Program-made: the position numbers and the translations under genes
Shown here: positions 9,512 to 20,468 of the stretch, in pieces
How the letters are laid out: each line of letters begins with the position of its first letter
How positions within the stretch are numbered: position 1 is the stretch's first letter
The notes under the pieces: model-generated
The model's input: only the letters and a program-made list of their open reading frames with translations
What the model was told of the DNA's origin: nothing
The model's database searches: none
Assembly (NCBI GenBank): GCA_021582655.1
Contig: CP091135.1
Span: forward strand, 1,047,145 to 1,084,889
DNA from: Nitrosomonas sp.
Lineage (GTDB): Bacteria; Pseudomonadota; Gammaproteobacteria; Burkholderiales; Nitrosomonadaceae
Direction of reading: 5' to 3'
DNA: 37,745 bases

Positions 9512-12106
9512 TTAATTTAATTTCTTTCTGACCCAATCCACTACGCTGGTAAGCGCCGCAGGCAGATGCTCCGGTTGCGTTCCCCCCGCTTGCGCCATAT
9601 CCGGCCGTCCGCCGCCTTTGCCACCGACTTGCTGGGCGACGAAGTTGACCAGTTCCCCGGCTTTGACTTTGCCGGTTAAGTCGACACTGACGCCGGCGAT
9701 CAGCGTGACTTTGCCGTCGGCGACGGTACTCAGCACAATCGCGCAGGATTTGAGTGTGTCTTTCAGTTGATCCAGCGTTTCGCGCAGGGTTTTGGCGTCG
9801 GCGTTTTCCAGGTTGGCGGCGAGTACTTTGACGCCGTTGATGTCGTGTGCTTGCGACGCCAGGTCGGCACCTTGCGAGCTGGCCATTTTGGTTTTCAGGC
9901 GCGACAGTTCTTTTTCGGTTTGCCGCACGTTGTCGATGATTTGCGCGATTTTTTGCGTGACTTCCTGCGGATTGGCTTTTAATGCGTGGGCGATTTCGAG
10001 CAATTGCGCTTCGCGTTGCTGCACGTAGTCGATGGCGCCTGTTCCGGTGACCGCTTCGACGCGGCGGATACCGGCGGCGACGCCGGATTCGGCGACGATT
10101 TTGAACAGGCCGATTTGGCCGACTTGCGGTACATGCGTGCCGCCGCAGAGTTCGGTGGAGAATTCACCCATGCCGATAACGCGCACCACGTCGGTGTATT
10201 TTTCGCCGAACAGCGCCATCGCGCCGCGTTTGATGGCGTCGTCGTATTTCATCGTCTCGGCTTCGACTACGCAGTTGTTACGGATTTGCTCGTTGACCAG
10301 GCATTCGGTTTCGCGGATTTCATCCGCGCTCATCGGTGCGTTGTGCGAAAAATCGAAACGCAAACGATTAGGGTCGACCAGCGAGCCTTTTTGCGTGACG
10401 TGCGTACCCAGTACCTGGCGTAGCGCGGCATGCAGCAGATGCGTGGCGGAGTGGTTGTTGGCGGTGCTGACGCGGGTTTGCGGGTTGACCCGGGCTTGCA
10501 CGCTGTCGCGGACTACCAAGCGGCCACTGCGCAATAGTCCCTTGTGCCCGAACACACCCGCCTGAATTTTTTGCGTGTCGGTGACTGTAAAAGTGCCGTT
10601 GGCGGCGAGCAATTCGCCGCAATCACCGGCTTGTCCGCCGGATTCGGCGTAGAACGGGGTTTGATCCAGCACTACTACGGCTTCGTCACCGGCTTCGACG
10701 AAATCGACCGCGCTGCCTTGTTTGTAGATCGCCAATACCTGCCCTTCGTGCTGTAACGTGTCGTAACCGTAGAACGTGGTTTGGTTGCCGGTGTATTCGA
10801 TGCCTTCCTGCGCGGTGAATTTGTTGGCGGCACGGGCTTGTTCGCGTTGGCGCGCCATCGCTTGCTCGAAACCGGTTTGATCGACGGTAATGCCGCGCTC
10901 GCGGGCAATGTCGGCGGTCAGGTCGATCGGGAAGCCGAAGGTGTCGTACAAGCGGAACGCGGTTTCACCGTCCAATACTTGGATGTTCTGTGCGAGCGCG
11001 GTTTCCAGAATTTGCATGCCGTTTTCCAGTGTCTCGGCGAAGCGTTCTTCTTCTTGCAGTAACACCGCAGCGACACGTGCTTTGGCGGCGGTCAGCTCCG
11101 GGTATGCTTGTCCCATCGCTTGATTTAAATCTTCCACCAGTAAATGAAAGAACGGTTGCTTTTGTTCCAGTTTGTAGCCATGCCGGATGGCACGGCGGAT
11201 GATGCGGCGCAATACGTAGCCACGGCCTTCGCTGCCCGGAATGACGCCGTCAGTGATTAAGAATGCGCAAGCGCGGATATGATCGGCGATGACTTTGAGC
11301 GAATTGTCGGCCAGATTACTGGTATTGGTTGCGCGCGCCGCCGCTTGGATCAGGCTTTGAAACAAATCGATGTCGTAATTGCTGTGCACCTGCTGCATCA
11401 CCGCGGAAATGCGCTCCAACCCCATGCCGGTATCGACCGACGGCTTCGGTAGCGGATGCAATGTTCCGGCGCTGTCGCGGTTGTACTGCATGAACACCAG
11501 ATTCCAGATCTCGATGTAGCGGTCGCCGTCGGCGTCAGGAGAACCGGGCGGGCCGCCTGCCACAGCCGGGCCGTGGTCGTAAAAGATCTCGGAACACGGA
11601 CCGCACGGGCCGGTATCGCCCATTTGCCAGAAATTATCCATGGTGGATATCCGCACCACGCGAGATGGTTCGACACCGACTTCGTTGAGCCAAATATCGG
11701 CGGCTTCGTCGTCTTCGGCATACACCGTGACCCATAACTTGTTGTGCGGAATCTTGAGTGTGTTGGTCAGAAAATCCCAAGCGAACAAAATGGCGTTGCG
11801 CTTGAAATAATCGCCGAAACTGAAATTGCCGAGCATTTCAAAAAAGGTGTGATGCCGTGCGGTGTAGCCGACATTTTCCAGATCGTTGTGCTTGCCGCCC
11901 GCGCGCACGCAGCGCTGCGAGCTGACCGCACGCGCGTAAGGACGTTTATCCTGGCCGAGAAAGACATCCTTGAACTGCACCATGCCCGCATTGGTGAACA
12001 GTAGGGTCGGGTCGTTGCCGGGGACCAAAGGGCTGGATGCTACAACCGTGTGACCGTGGGATTCGAAGAATTCGAGAAATTTTTGCCGTATTTCGCTGCT
12101 GTTCAT
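9512..12106 (-). CDS. alaS: Alanine-tRNA ligase
   Basis: Charges tRNA-Ala and hydrolyses mischarged Ser- and Gly-tRNA-Ala. The 864-residue length is close to the usual 870-880. The class II catalytic core opens with [20 protein letters not shown], followed by motif-2-type [19 protein letters not shown] (about residues 84-102). The editing domain zinc ligands are visible as HSATHLLH (about residue 565) and CGGTHV (about residue 665). The C-terminal C-Ala domain ends with the glycine-rich [16 protein letters not shown] segment. It is the last gene of a recA-recX-OB-alaS transcript and overlaps the preceding gene by 4 bases. No clear terminator is seen after it. Confidence 0.98.
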   Translation of the reverse strand: MNSSEIRQKFLEFFESHGHTVVASSPLVPGNDPTLLFTNAGMVQFKDVFLGQDKRPYARAVSSQRCVRAGGKHNDLENVGYTARHHTFFEMLGNFSFGDYFKRNAILFAWDFLTNTLKIPHNKLWVTVYAEDDEAADIWLNEVGVEPSRVVRISTMDNFWQMGDTGPCGPCSEIFYDHGPAVAGGPPGSPDADGDRYIEIWNLVFMQYNRDSAGTLHPLPKPSVDTGMGLERISAVMQQVHSNYDIDLFQSLIQAAARATNTSNLADNSLKVIADHIRACAFLITDGVIPGSEGRGYVLRRIIRRAIRHGYKLEQKQPFFHLLVEDLNQAMGQAYPELTAAKARVAAVLLQEEERFAETLENGMQILETALAQNIQVLDGETAFRLYDTFGFPIDLTADIARERGITVDQTGFEQAMARQREQARAANKFTAQEGIEYTGNQTTFYGYDTLQHEGQVLAIYKQGSAVDFVEAGDEAVVVLDQTPFYAESGGQAGDCGELLAANGTFTVTDTQKIQAGVFGHKGLLRSGRLVVRDSVQARVNPQTRVSTANNHSATHLLHAALRQVLGTHVTQKGSLVDPNRLRFDFSHNAPMSADEIRETECLVNEQIRNNCVVEAETMKYDDAIKRGAMALFGEKYTDVVRVIGMGEFSTELCGGTHVPQVGQIGLFKIVAESGVAAGIRRVEAVTGTGAIDYVQQREAQLLEIAHALKANPQEVTQKIAQIIDNVRQTEKELSRLKTKMASSQGADLASQAHDINGVKVLAANLENADAKTLRETLDQLKDTLKSCAIVLSTVADGKVTLIAGVSVDLTGKVKAGELVNFVAQQVGGKGGGRPDMAQAGGTQPEHLPAALTSVVDWVRKKLN

Positions 12107-12468
12107 ATTTTCTGCCGCTGTTCGTATCGTTCCAATTCGGTGACCGTCAGACCCAGCGCTTCGCCTTTGACGATCGCCACGCTTTTGACCAATGCCCGGA
12201 TGGTGACGGTTTCGCTCATTTTGGGCAATTCGGATTCGGTCAGTACGGTGATTTCCCCGCTGCTGTCTTCCAGGATGTAGGATTTCAGGTCGATCAGCGG
12301 TAATCGCGTCGGATTTTTGGGCAACCCTTTGAGAGTGACTTCCTGGCCGTCAAAATTGACCGGATTGGCGATGATTTCATTGATCGGCGTGATCGCTTGG
12401 GCGCTGGCCGGCAGGCTGGCGATCAGCATGGTTAGCAGCAATAACGGATATGTAAGCCATGGTTTCAT
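12103..12468 (-). CDS. Periplasmic OB-fold protein between recX and alaS
   Basis: A 121-residue protein with a signal peptide (MKPW, then [21 protein letters not shown], probable cleavage after SAQA). The mature domain has the strand pattern of a small OB fold: [46 protein letters not shown]. Such exported OB-fold proteins bind varied ligands and the function here is unknown. It overlaps both neighbours by 4 bases (ATGA junctions), so translation is probably coupled within the recA operon, although nothing suggests a role in DNA repair for an exported protein. Confidence 0.8.
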   Translation of the reverse strand: MKPWLTYPLLLLTMLIASLPASAQAITPINEIIANPVNFDGQEVTLKGLPKNPTRLPLIDLKSYILEDSSGEITVLTESELPKMSETVTIRALVKSVAIVKGEALGLTVTELERYEQRQKI

Positions 12469-12923
12469 CGGTTTTCCTCGATTGCTTGTGCGAAGACTTG
12501 TTCGATGACGGTCAGGGAAAATCCTCTGTGTGCCATGAAGCGTGTTTGTTTTATACGTGCTTCCCCGGTTGTCGGCGGTTGGTCGAATTTTTTCCGCCAG
12601 ACATTCATCGCGGTCTCCAGTTCGGTCATTTTGAGCTCCTGCAGAATGCCGCCGATCAGGTGATCGGCGATGCCTTTGGACTTCAGTTCATGCGCAATGC
12701 GCCGGCTGCCGAAGCGGGTGCGGCGGGATCTTGCCACGTGTTCGGCCGTTCTTTCTTCGCTTAAATGGCCTTGTTGTTGCAATTTATCTAATAACGCCGT
12801 GAGCGCTTCCGTTTCGTGGGCATGTCGGTCCGCACACAGCTTTTGCGCCAGTTCCCGACGGGAATGTTCACGCTGCGCCAAATAGCGCAACGCGCGTATT
12901 TCCAGTGCGGAGCGGGTTTCCAT
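12465..12923 (-). CDS. recX: Regulatory protein RecX
   Basis: Small modulator that binds the RecA filament and limits its activity. The 152-residue length and the helical repeats are typical: ALRYLAQREHSRRELAQKL near residues 11-29, the GHLSEERTAEHVARSRRTRFGSRRIAHELKSKGI block in the middle and a C-terminal third repeat with FMAHRGFSLTVIEQVF. It starts 5 bases after the end of recA on the same strand, the usual arrangement, and its stop overlaps the start of the OB-fold gene. Confidence 0.95.
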   Translation of the reverse strand: METRSALEIRALRYLAQREHSRRELAQKLCADRHAHETEALTALLDKLQQQGHLSEERTAEHVARSRRTRFGSRRIAHELKSKGIADHLIGGILQELKMTELETAMNVWRKKFDQPPTTGEARIKQTRFMAHRGFSLTVIEQVFAQAIEENR

Positions 12924-12928
12924 CGTGA

Positions 12929-13978
12929 CTACTTGGCCGGTTCGGTTTTTTCTTTGCCGACTTTTTCTTTGATCGGTTTGGCGGAATCCGCAACACCGAC
13001 GATCGCGCGGATTTTTTGCTCGACTTCTTGTGCCATTTCCTTGTGTTCCTTGAGAAATTCGCGCACGTTATCCTTGCCTTGTCCGATTTTTTCACCTTGA
13101 TAGGAATACCAGGCACCGGATTTGTCGATTAATTTATGCGACACGCCCAGTTCTATGATTTCGCTTTCACGTGAAATGCCTTCACCGTACAGGATATCGA
13201 AATCCGCTTGCTTGAACGGCGGTGCGACTTTGTTTTTAACCACTTTGACGCGGGTTTCGTTACCGATGGTTTCTTCGCCCTGCTTGATCGAGCCGGTGCG
13301 GCGGATATCCAAGCGCACCGAAGCGTAAAACTTGAGCGCATTGCCGCCAGTGGTGGTTTCCGGATTGCCGAACATGACGCCGATTTTCATGCGGATTTGA
13401 TTGATGAAAATCACCATGGTATTGCTGCGCTTGATGTTGGCGGTCAATTTGCGCAATGCCTGCGACATCAAACGTGCCTGCAATCCCATTTGCGGATCGC
13501 CCATATCGCCTTCGATTTCCGCGCGCGGGGTCAGCGCCGCGACCGAATCGATGACAATGATGTCGACCGAACCCGAGCGCACCAGCATATCGGCAATTTC
13601 CAATGCCTGCTCGCCGTTATCCGGTTGCGAAATCAGCAATTCTTTTACATTGACGCCAAGTTTCTGCGCGTACTGCGGATCAAGTGCATGTTCCGCATCG
13701 ATGAATGCCGCCGTCCCGCCCAATTTTTGCATTTCGGCGATGACTTGCAGCGTCAGTGTGGTTTTTCCGGAAGATTCCGGGCCATAGATTTCGATGATAC
13801 GGCCGCGCGGCAAACCGCCGACACCCAACGCAATATCAAGCCCCAGAGAACCGGTCGAAACGACTTGTATGTCATAGGCAACGTCGTTTGCGCCCATGCG
13901 CATGATCGAGCCTTTGCCGTATTGTTTCTCGATTTGAGCCAATGCGGCATCCAATGCTTTGCTTCTGTTGTCGTCCAT
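12929..13978 (-). CDS. recA: Recombinase RecA
   Basis: DNA-dependent ATPase that forms filaments on single-stranded DNA, drives strand exchange and triggers LexA-type self-cleavage. The 349-residue sequence has the polymerisation segment at the N-terminus, Walker [10 protein letters not shown] at about residues 67-75, the [20 protein letters not shown] block (Walker B and L1), and the L2 region around [20 protein letters not shown]. The C-terminal tail is lysine- and glutamate-rich. I looked for a LexA box of the CTGT-N8-ACAG type in 13979-14200 and found none, so SOS control of this gene is not evident from the sequence. Confidence 0.98.
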   Translation of the reverse strand: MDDNRSKALDAALAQIEKQYGKGSIMRMGANDVAYDIQVVSTGSLGLDIALGVGGLPRGRIIEIYGPESSGKTTLTLQVIAEMQKLGGTAAFIDAEHALDPQYAQKLGVNVKELLISQPDNGEQALEIADMLVRSGSVDIIVIDSVAALTPRAEIEGDMGDPQMGLQARLMSQALRKLTANIKRSNTMVIFINQIRMKIGVMFGNPETTTGGNALKFYASVRLDIRRTGSIKQGEETIGNETRVKVVKNKVAPPFKQADFDILYGEGISRESEIIELGVSHKLIDKSGAWYSYQGEKIGQGKDNVREFLKEHKEMAQEVEQKIRAIVGVADSAKPIKEKVGKEKTEPAK

Positions 13979-14111
13979 ACCGATTCCTGATAAATGAGTC
14001 CGGCAAATTATCGCATAACCGATCTTTACTGAGCCAGCTAGTTTTATGTGATTGTTTGGTTGTGTGAAAAAATGACCAAGTAAAAAACTCGAGAATCAAA
14101 CTTGGCTGCGT

Positions 14112-14859
<748 letters not shown>

Positions 14860-14860
<1 letters not shown>

Positions 14861-15007
14861 GAGAACGCTGATTAATTTGGTGAACGGACGAACAAGATGA
14901 AGCGCGAGGTGGGAATACAGCGTTGAGGCCTATCAACAAGACAGATGGGGAAGCGAACACCGTGCGACAAAGCGGTTCGCTCATGCAGTCAACTAATCCG
15001 CGTTTCC
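14860..15007 (+). mobile_element. MITE-like repeat element, copy 2
   Basis: A 148-base unit whose ends are GAGAACGCTGATTAATT-like on the left and AACTAATCCGCGTTTCC on the right, near-perfect inverted complements. It is flanked by TTA on both sides (14857-14859 and 15008-15010), which could be a 3-base target duplication. The left border falls in the adk stop codon. The interior matches copies 1 and 3 (AACAAGACAGATGGGG, GACAAAGCGGTTCGCTCATGC). Confidence 0.7.
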
Positions 15008-15042
15008 TTAGCCGGTCGTTGCCAGCCCATTAAACACGGATT

Positions 15043-15086
15043 CACAAAAACTCAGGCAGCGGTGTTCCGCGGCCTGAGTTTTTGTG
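15043..15086. terminator. Strong rho-independent terminator after adk
   Basis: A perfect 15-base stem: CACAAAAACTCAGGC (15043-15057) pairs with GCCTGAGTTTTTGTG (15072-15086). A further GCGG/CCGC pairing closes a TGTT loop inside. The A tract on the left and T tract on the right let it act in both directions. It separates adk from pfp and lies between two copies of the repeat element. Confidence 0.9.
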
Positions 15087-15098
15087 CGTGCGGATTTA

Positions 15099-15242
15099 GG
15101 GAAAGGGAAGCGCGATTAATGTGACGAACGGGATGAAGCAGGCGTATGGAACACAGCGCCGAGATTATCAGCAAGATAGGTGGGGGCGCATTACTTTTGC
15201 AACAAAGCGATTCGCTCGTGCACTCAATTAATCAGTGTTTCC
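15099..15242 (+). mobile_element. MITE-like repeat element, copy 3
   Basis: About 144 bases; the recognisable left end is GGAAGCGCGATTAATGTG (from 15106) and the right end CAATTAATCAGTGTTTCC. TTA occurs at 15096-15098 and 15243-15245. The interior keeps GATGAAGC, AGCAAGATAGGTGGGG and CAACAAAGCGATTCGCTCG. It ends about 45 bases before the pfp start codon, so it lies in, or donates, the pfp leader. The exact left border is uncertain by several bases. Confidence 0.65.
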
Positions 15243-15287
15243 TTAATAGAGAGATAGGCTTAAGATTTGATCAATCAGGAGAAAAAA

Positions 15288-16547
15288 ATGGCAATTAAAA
15301 ATGCTTTTTACGCACAATCCGGCGGTGTTACCGCGGTTATTAACGCATCGGCCGCCGGCGTACTGGAAACCGCGCGCCAGCATCGCGATAAGATCGGCAC
15401 TGTATATGCAGGCCGTAATGGCATTATCGGCGCATTGACCGAGGATCTCATCGATACCAACGCCGATTCCGCCGATGCAATCGCGGGTTTGCGTTACACG
15501 CCGTCCGGTGCGTTCGGATCTTGTCGCTACAAGCTGAAGAGCTTGGAACAAAACCGGCGTGAATACGAGCGTTTGATCGAGATTTTCAAAGCGCATGATA
15601 TCGGTTATTTCTTTTATAACGGCGGTGGGGATTCCGCGGACACCTGCTTGAAAGTTTCTCAACTGTCGGGTACCTTGGGTTATCCGATCCAAGCGATACA
15701 CGTGCCTAAAACCGTGGATAACGATCTGCCGATTACCGACTGCTGCCCGGGTTTCGGATCAGTGGCCAAATACATCGCTGTTTCGACCCGGGAAGCGAGT
15801 TTTGACGTGGCGAGTATGGCTAAAACATCGACCAAGGTTTTTGTGCTGGAAGTCATGGGGCGTCATGCCGGTTGGATCGCGGCCGCGGGCGGCTTGGCGT
15901 CGAGCTCCGATTGCGAGATTCCGATCGTGATCCTGTTTCCGGAAGTCACTTTCGATAAGGAGAAATTCCTGACCAAGGTGGATCGATACGTCAAGGATTA
16001 TGGTTACTGTTCGGTGGTTGTGTCTGAAGGTGTCAAGGGCGGGGACGGCAATTTCCTGTCCGATCAGGGATTGCGTGATGCGTTCGGGCATGCGCAACTC
16101 GGTGGGGTTGCGCCGGTTGTTGCCAATATTATCAAAGACGGTTTGGGGCTGAAGTATCACTGGGGGGTTGCCGACTATCTGCAACGCGCCGCGCGTCACG
16201 TAGCTTCCAAAACCGACGTCGAGCAAGCGTATGCCATGGGTAAGGCGGCAGTGGAATATGCCTTGGCGGGGCACAATTCCGTTATGCCCACCATCGTGCG
16301 CGAATCGAATTCCCCTTATAAATGGTCGGTCGGTATGGCCAAGCTTTCCGATGTCGCCAATGTCGAAAAGATGATGCCGGCTGAATTTATCAGTGAGGAT
16401 GGTTTCGATATCACCCCGGCATGCCGTGAATATCTGGCGCCGTTAATCGAAGGCGAAGATTATCCGCCCTACAAAAACGGTTTGCCGAATTACGTGCGAT
16501 TGAAAAATGCTGCGGTTCCAAAGAAACTGAGCGAATTCAAGCTATAG
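15288..16547 (+). CDS. pfp: Pyrophosphate-dependent 6-phosphofructokinase
   Basis: Phosphorylates fructose 6-phosphate reversibly with PPi in place of ATP. The 419-residue protein shows FYAQSGGVTAVINASAAG at the N-terminus, GGGDS at residues 112-116 and PKTVDND at residues 140-146. In the family numbering of the E. coli enzyme these place Asp at position 104 and Lys at position 124, the pair that excludes ATP and marks PPi users; the Asp in TVDND is the catalytic base. The EVMGRHAGWIAAAGGLAS substrate motif is present. ATG at 15288 was chosen because AGGAG lies 6-7 bases before it; the longer TTG start at 15267 has no site. The nearby hppA, which makes or uses PPi, supports a PPi-based carbon metabolism as known in ammonia oxidisers and methanotrophs. 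Confidence 0.94.
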   Translation: MAIKNAFYAQSGGVTAVINASAAGVLETARQHRDKIGTVYAGRNGIIGALTEDLIDTNADSADAIAGLRYTPSGAFGSCRYKLKSLEQNRREYERLIEIFKAHDIGYFFYNGGGDSADTCLKVSQLSGTLGYPIQAIHVPKTVDNDLPITDCCPGFGSVAKYIAVSTREASFDVASMAKTSTKVFVLEVMGRHAGWIAAAGGLASSSDCEIPIVILFPEVTFDKEKFLTKVDRYVKDYGYCSVVVSEGVKGGDGNFLSDQGLRDAFGHAQLGGVAPVVANIIKDGLGLKYHWGVADYLQRAARHVASKTDVEQAYAMGKAAVEYALAGHNSVMPTIVRESNSPYKWSVGMAKLSDVANVEKMMPAEFISEDGFDITPACREYLAPLIEGEDYPPYKNGLPNYVRLKNAAVPKKLSEFKL

Positions 16548-16770
16548 ATTGAATTTGATGCATGATTCGGTCAGTGTTGTAATGAAGCCATACATTACTG
16601 ATTTGTTTGTAAAAACAAGATAGTCTGATAAATATTTGATGCATTCAGTAAATAACAACAGATAGAATACGTCCTGATTCTTGGGAGCAAGTGTTTAATA
16701 ATGTGGGATTAATTGGACCAAGATTTCGCATATTACTTTTTTTGTGGTCTGACTTTAATTGGAGTTCTTT

Positions 16771-18828
16771 ATGACTAGTGGTTTCGTTATCGCAATTGGT
16801 AGCGCGATTGTAGCCCTTGTATTCAGCGGGATATGGATTAAGGGTATTTTTGATCAATCTACTGGTAATCAACGGATGCAGGAAATCGCCAAGGCGATTC
16901 AGGAAGGCGCATCCGCTTACCTTAAGCGTCAATATATGACGATCGGAATGGTGGGTGCCATTTTGTTTTTCGCGCTCTGGCTGGCGTTGGGCTGGGATAC
17001 GGCTGTCGGTTTTGCGCTGGGTGCGGTTCTTTCCGGTGCGGCCGGTTTTCTGGGGATGACGGTATCCGTTCAATCGAACGTACGTACCGCGCAAGCCGCC
17101 ACTGTCGGATTGAATGAAGCATTGGCAATCGCTTTCAGAGGCGGTGCGGTTACCGGTATGCTGGTTGTCGCTTTAGGTTTGCTGGGCGTGGCCGGTTATT
17201 GCGCAATGCTGTTTAACGGTGCTGCCGACGATCAAGCGGTTAGCGACATTATCAAGCCTTTGGTTGGTTTTGCATTCGGCGGGTCGCTGATTTCCATTTT
17301 TGCGCGCTTGGGTGGCGGTATTTTTACCAAGGGTGCGGACGTTGGTGCCGATCTGGTCGGTAAAGTTGAAGCCGGAATTCCGGAAGACGATCCTCGTAAT
17401 CCTGCGGTTATCGCCGACAACGTGGGTGACAACGTCGGTGACTGCGCGGGTATGGCTGCCGATCTGTTTGAAACTTACGCGGTTACCATTATCGCTACGA
17501 TGATACTGGGTGCATTGATATTCACCACCAACGCCGCCGATGCGGTGGTTTATCCGTTGATGCTGGGTGCTGTTTCCATCGTCGCTTCGATTGTCGGCTG
17601 TTATTATGTCAAGATGCGTGAAGGCGGCAAAATTATGAATGCGTTGTATCGCGGACTGGCGGTTGCCGGCGGTATCGCGTTATTCGCTTATCTGCCCGTA
17701 ACCGTCTGGTTCATGAGTGGTATGTCGCTTGATCTCGATGGTACCGAAGTTGCGGGAGGCATGCTGGTGATGCGCGTATTCCTGGCGGCGGCACTCGGAT
17801 TGGTGTTGACCGGACTCATGGTGGTGATTACCGAATATTACACTTCTACCGACTTTCCGCCGGTACAGCATGTTGCCGAGGCATCGACCACGGGCCATGC
17901 CACCAATATCATTGCCGGTTTGGGCGTTTCCATGCGCGCTACCGCGGCGCCGGTTCTGGCTGTTTGTATCAGTATCTTACTGGCTTATGCGTTGGCGGGA
18001 TTGTATGGAATAGCGATCGCCGCAACTTCCATGCTGTCGATGACCGGTATCATTGTGGCGCTGGATGCATACGGTCCGATCACCGATAATGCCGGCGGTA
18101 TCGCTGAAATGTCCGAAATGCCGGACTCGGTTCGCGCGATTACCGATCCGCTGGATGCTGTGGGCAATACCACCAAAGCCGTTACCAAAGGTTATGCGAT
18201 CGGTTCGGCCGGTCTGGCTGCTTTAGTATTGTTTGCTGATTATACGCATGCACTCGAGCATGCCGGGCATACAATAACCTTCGATTTATCCAATCACATG
18301 GTCATCATCGGTCTTTTCATCGGCGGTATGATTCCTTATTTGTTCGGCGCCATGTCGATGGAAGCTGTCGGACGCGCCGCGGGTTCCGTCGTTATCGAGG
18401 TTCGTCGTCAGTTCAAGGAAATTCCCGGCATCATGGAAGGTACCAGCAAGCCGGATTATTCGCGCGCGGTTGATATGCTGACGAAAGCGGCCATCAAGGA
18501 AATGATGATTCCTTCGCTATTGCCTGTTCTGATTCCGCTGTTGGTCGGCGTAATTCTTGGGCCGCAAGCTTTGGGCGGGGTACTGATGGGTTCTATTGTT
18601 ACCGGTTTGTTTGTCGCAATTTCGATGACGACAGGCGGCGGTGCATGGGATAACGCTAAAAAGCACATCGAAGACGGTCACTTCGGCGGTAAAGGCAGTG
18701 ACGCGCATAAAGCATCCGTTACCGGCGATACCGTAGGCGATCCGTACAAGGATACCGCGGGTCCGGCGATCAATCCATTGATTAAGATCATCAACATCGT
18801 CGCATTGTTGATCATCCCATTGTTGTAG
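16771..18828 (+). CDS. hppA: Proton-translocating membrane pyrophosphatase
   Basis: Integral membrane pump that couples PPi hydrolysis to H+ movement across the inner membrane, and can in principle make PPi at high proton-motive force. The 685-residue protein has about 16 membrane helices. The PPi-binding [11 protein letters not shown] motif (from Asp190), the [19 protein letters not shown] block and the C-terminal [17 protein letters not shown] block are intact. GNTTKA has Lys469 at the position where K+-dependent enzymes carry Ala, indicating the K+-independent subclass. ATG at 16771 follows a GGAG 6 bases upstream; an in-frame TTG at 16759 is not needed. It sits downstream of pfp with its own 223-base leader and ends at a good terminator. 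Confidence 0.97.
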   Translation: MTSGFVIAIGSAIVALVFSGIWIKGIFDQSTGNQRMQEIAKAIQEGASAYLKRQYMTIGMVGAILFFALWLALGWDTAVGFALGAVLSGAAGFLGMTVSVQSNVRTAQAATVGLNEALAIAFRGGAVTGMLVVALGLLGVAGYCAMLFNGAADDQAVSDIIKPLVGFAFGGSLISIFARLGGGIFTKGADVGADLVGKVEAGIPEDDPRNPAVIADNVGDNVGDCAGMAADLFETYAVTIIATMILGALIFTTNAADAVVYPLMLGAVSIVASIVGCYYVKMREGGKIMNALYRGLAVAGGIALFAYLPVTVWFMSGMSLDLDGTEVAGGMLVMRVFLAAALGLVLTGLMVVITEYYTSTDFPPVQHVAEASTTGHATNIIAGLGVSMRATAAPVLAVCISILLAYALAGLYGIAIAATSMLSMTGIIVALDAYGPITDNAGGIAEMSEMPDSVRAITDPLDAVGNTTKAVTKGYAIGSAGLAALVLFADYTHALEHAGHTITFDLSNHMVIIGLFIGGMIPYLFGAMSMEAVGRAAGSVVIEVRRQFKEIPGIMEGTSKPDYSRAVDMLTKAAIKEMMIPSLLPVLIPLLVGVILGPQALGGVLMGSIVTGLFVAISMTTGGGAWDNAKKHIEDGHFGGKGSDAHKASVTGDTVGDPYKDTAGPAINPLIKIINIVALLIIPLL

Positions 18829-18856
18829 AAATTACCGGCGCTTAGCGGTAACTCCG

Positions 18857-18888
18857 AAGCACACCAGATACCCTGGTGTGCTTTTTTT
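18857..18888 (+). terminator. Rho-independent terminator after hppA
   Basis: An 11-base perfect stem AAGCACACCAG (18857-18867) with CTGGTGTGCTT (18873-18883), loop ATACC, followed by a run of seven T. Confidence 0.93.
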
Positions 18889-18923
18889 ATGCAACTTTGT
18901 TCGCGAGTTTCAGTAAAATCATG

Positions 18924-18950
18924 CCGTTCCGCACAGATTGTGCGGAACGG
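18924..18950. repeat. Perfect 12-base hairpin without T tract
   Basis: CCGTTCCGCACA (18924-18935), loop GAT, TGTGCGGAACGG (18939-18950). It lies in the leader of the following hydrolase gene, 36 bases after the hppA terminator. It lacks a T run, so it is not a standard terminator; a role in the leader RNA or as a protein site is possible. Confidence 0.75.
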
Positions 18951-19019
18951 ACGGGGCGGATCTTTGACAAAGCATTTGATTACCGAATAACCAATTATTT
19001 AAGCACGGATCATTTTGCC

Positions 19020-19835
19020 ATGGGATTCATTACAGAACTGGTCGGCCATGGGTTGGCGAAATTCTTGACCAAGCCGGTGCGTCAAAGCACGCAAGTCGCC
19101 ACGGTGTCGCAACAACAGCTCGTGGATACGTTACAGCCGGGTGACGTATTACTCGTGGAAGGCAATACCCGCATCAGTGTGGCGATCAAATACCTGACGC
19201 AGTCGACTTGGTCGCATGCCGCTTTGTATGTTGGTGATCGCTTGCCCGCGGAATCTCCGTGGGAACTGCCTAAAGTCCTGGTTGAAGCCGATTTGCAAGA
19301 AGGCGTGCGCGCGGTATCACTGGCGCATTACGCGCATATGCACACGCGCATTTGCCGTCCCGTGGGTTTGAGTAACGAAGATCGGCAGCGTGTTGTCGAT
19401 TTCGCCATTGAACGGATCGGGCATCAGTATGACTTGAAGCATATTATCGATCTGATGCGCTACTTCCTGCCCACTGCCCCGGTACCGACCCGGTTTCGCA
19501 GAAGGCTGCTGGCGCTCGGTAGCGGAGACCCTACGCGTGCCATTTGTTCCACCTTGATCGCTCAGGCGTTTGAATCGGTGCTTTATCCGATACTGCCCGA
19601 AGTTCAGCGGACTTGGTCGGATAATCCGATGTGCGCCGATTGTTATGCTGAGATTTATCACATCCGTCATTACAGCTTATACACGCCGCGGGATTTTGAT
19701 ATCTCGCCGTTTTTTGACATCATAAAACCCGCTATCGAAAAAGGTTTTGATTACCGTGCGTTGGCCTGGAGTCATGAAACCCGCGAATCCCTCAATGGTG
19801 AAGCCGAACCGGCCCGGCCCGACGGTTGCGGTTAA
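19020..19835 (+). CDS. YiiX-like permuted papain-fold (NlpC/P60 superfamily) hydrolase
   Basis: A 271-residue protein of the permuted NlpC/P60 class. The permuted order is visible: PGDVLLVEGNTRISVAIKYLTQSTWSHAALYVGD first (catalytic His in WSHAALY, about residue 66), an acidic VEADLQEGV strand, and the nucleophile Cys late, in AICSTLIAQAFE (about residue 179). Relatives include YiiX, YebB and LRAT-like enzymes that act on amide or acyl ester bonds, some on lipids or peptidoglycan; the substrate here is unknown. I chose ATG at 19020 because the domain starts shortly after; the frame is open back to 18876, but that region covers the hppA terminator and a hairpin. No signal peptide is evident from this start. 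Confidence 0.8.
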   Translation: MGFITELVGHGLAKFLTKPVRQSTQVATVSQQQLVDTLQPGDVLLVEGNTRISVAIKYLTQSTWSHAALYVGDRLPAESPWELPKVLVEADLQEGVRAVSLAHYAHMHTRICRPVGLSNEDRQRVVDFAIERIGHQYDLKHIIDLMRYFLPTAPVPTRFRRRLLALGSGDPTRAICSTLIAQAFESVLYPILPEVQRTWSDNPMCADCYAEIYHIRHYSLYTPRDFDISPFFDIIKPAIEKGFDYRALAWSHETRESLNGEAEPARPDGCG

Positions 19836-19917
19836 CTCGTGCGCTATCAGGGTGATGCGAAGGGTGTTTTGCCGGATAGCCGTATCAAGCCGGGTTCAAT
19901 GTTGAGGAAAATCAATC

Positions 19918-20412
19918 ATGCATGTTTTTAGGTCTAAAATCGATCGATGGATGTTGGTTTGTCTCGCAATATCCATCATTGCCTGTTTGCTGGGTGCTTC
20001 TGTGATGCTTAAAGTCGGTGGGGGCGTGAATCATGTGTTGGCGGCGATCATCGTTGTCGCCGGCGCGGGTTTTCCGCTATGGATATTTATGTCGACCCAA
20101 TATATGGTGGATGATACTGATCTCGAAATCATCAGCGGCCCGTTTTCGTGGCACATTCCGATACAATCGATAACATCCGTGCAGGAAACGCATAACGCGG
20201 CAACAAGCCCGGCACTGTCATTCGACCGGTTGGAAATCATGTATGACGAGAACAGGTCGATTTATGTATCGCCGCTCGATAAGGCGGCATTCATTCAAAA
20301 GCTGGGTCGTGAGAAATTAGTTGTTGCTACCGCTAAAAACAGACGAAAGACCGCCGACAGGATTTCCAAAAGCGCCGCCAAGAAAAATGATGCGAGCCGG
20401 AGAAACCTGTGA
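19918..20412 (+). CDS. Membrane-anchored bacterial PH-domain protein
   Basis: A 164-residue protein with two N-terminal membrane helices (WMLVCLAISIIACLLGASVML and the HVLAAIIVVAGAGFPLWIFM segment) joined by a short loop, followed by a compact beta-rich domain (YMVDDTDLEIISGPFSWHIPIQSITSVQET ... ENRSIYVSPLDKAAFIQKL). The pattern YxVxxxxLxIxxGPFxxxIPxxxIxxV and IxVSPxDxxxFIxxL is that of the bPH_6/PH-like family. The basic tail (KNRRKTADRISKSAAKK) may contact membrane or nucleic acid. The function is unknown. It is convergent with the transporter gene. Confidence 0.8.
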   Translation: MHVFRSKIDRWMLVCLAISIIACLLGASVMLKVGGGVNHVLAAIIVVAGAGFPLWIFMSTQYMVDDTDLEIISGPFSWHIPIQSITSVQETHNAATSPALSFDRLEIMYDENRSIYVSPLDKAAFIQKLGREKLVVATAKNRRKTADRISKSAAKKNDASRRNL

Positions 20413-20468
20413 ACAGGGATTAAACGTTATTGAATTCAAGAGCGCGTCAATTCCCGTGCAGATATGTC

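Noticed and set aside
9331-9531. 66-codon plus-strand frame downstream of alaS
   Set aside because: It translates the 16-base tandem repeat and overlaps the end of alaS; no family features.
13208-13990. Long 260-codon frame antisense to recA
   Set aside because: Complete overlap with an unambiguous recA; His/Arg/Asp-rich composition typical of antisense shadows.
15243-15701. Minus-strand frame over the start of pfp
   Set aside because: Shadow of pfp; no homology signal.
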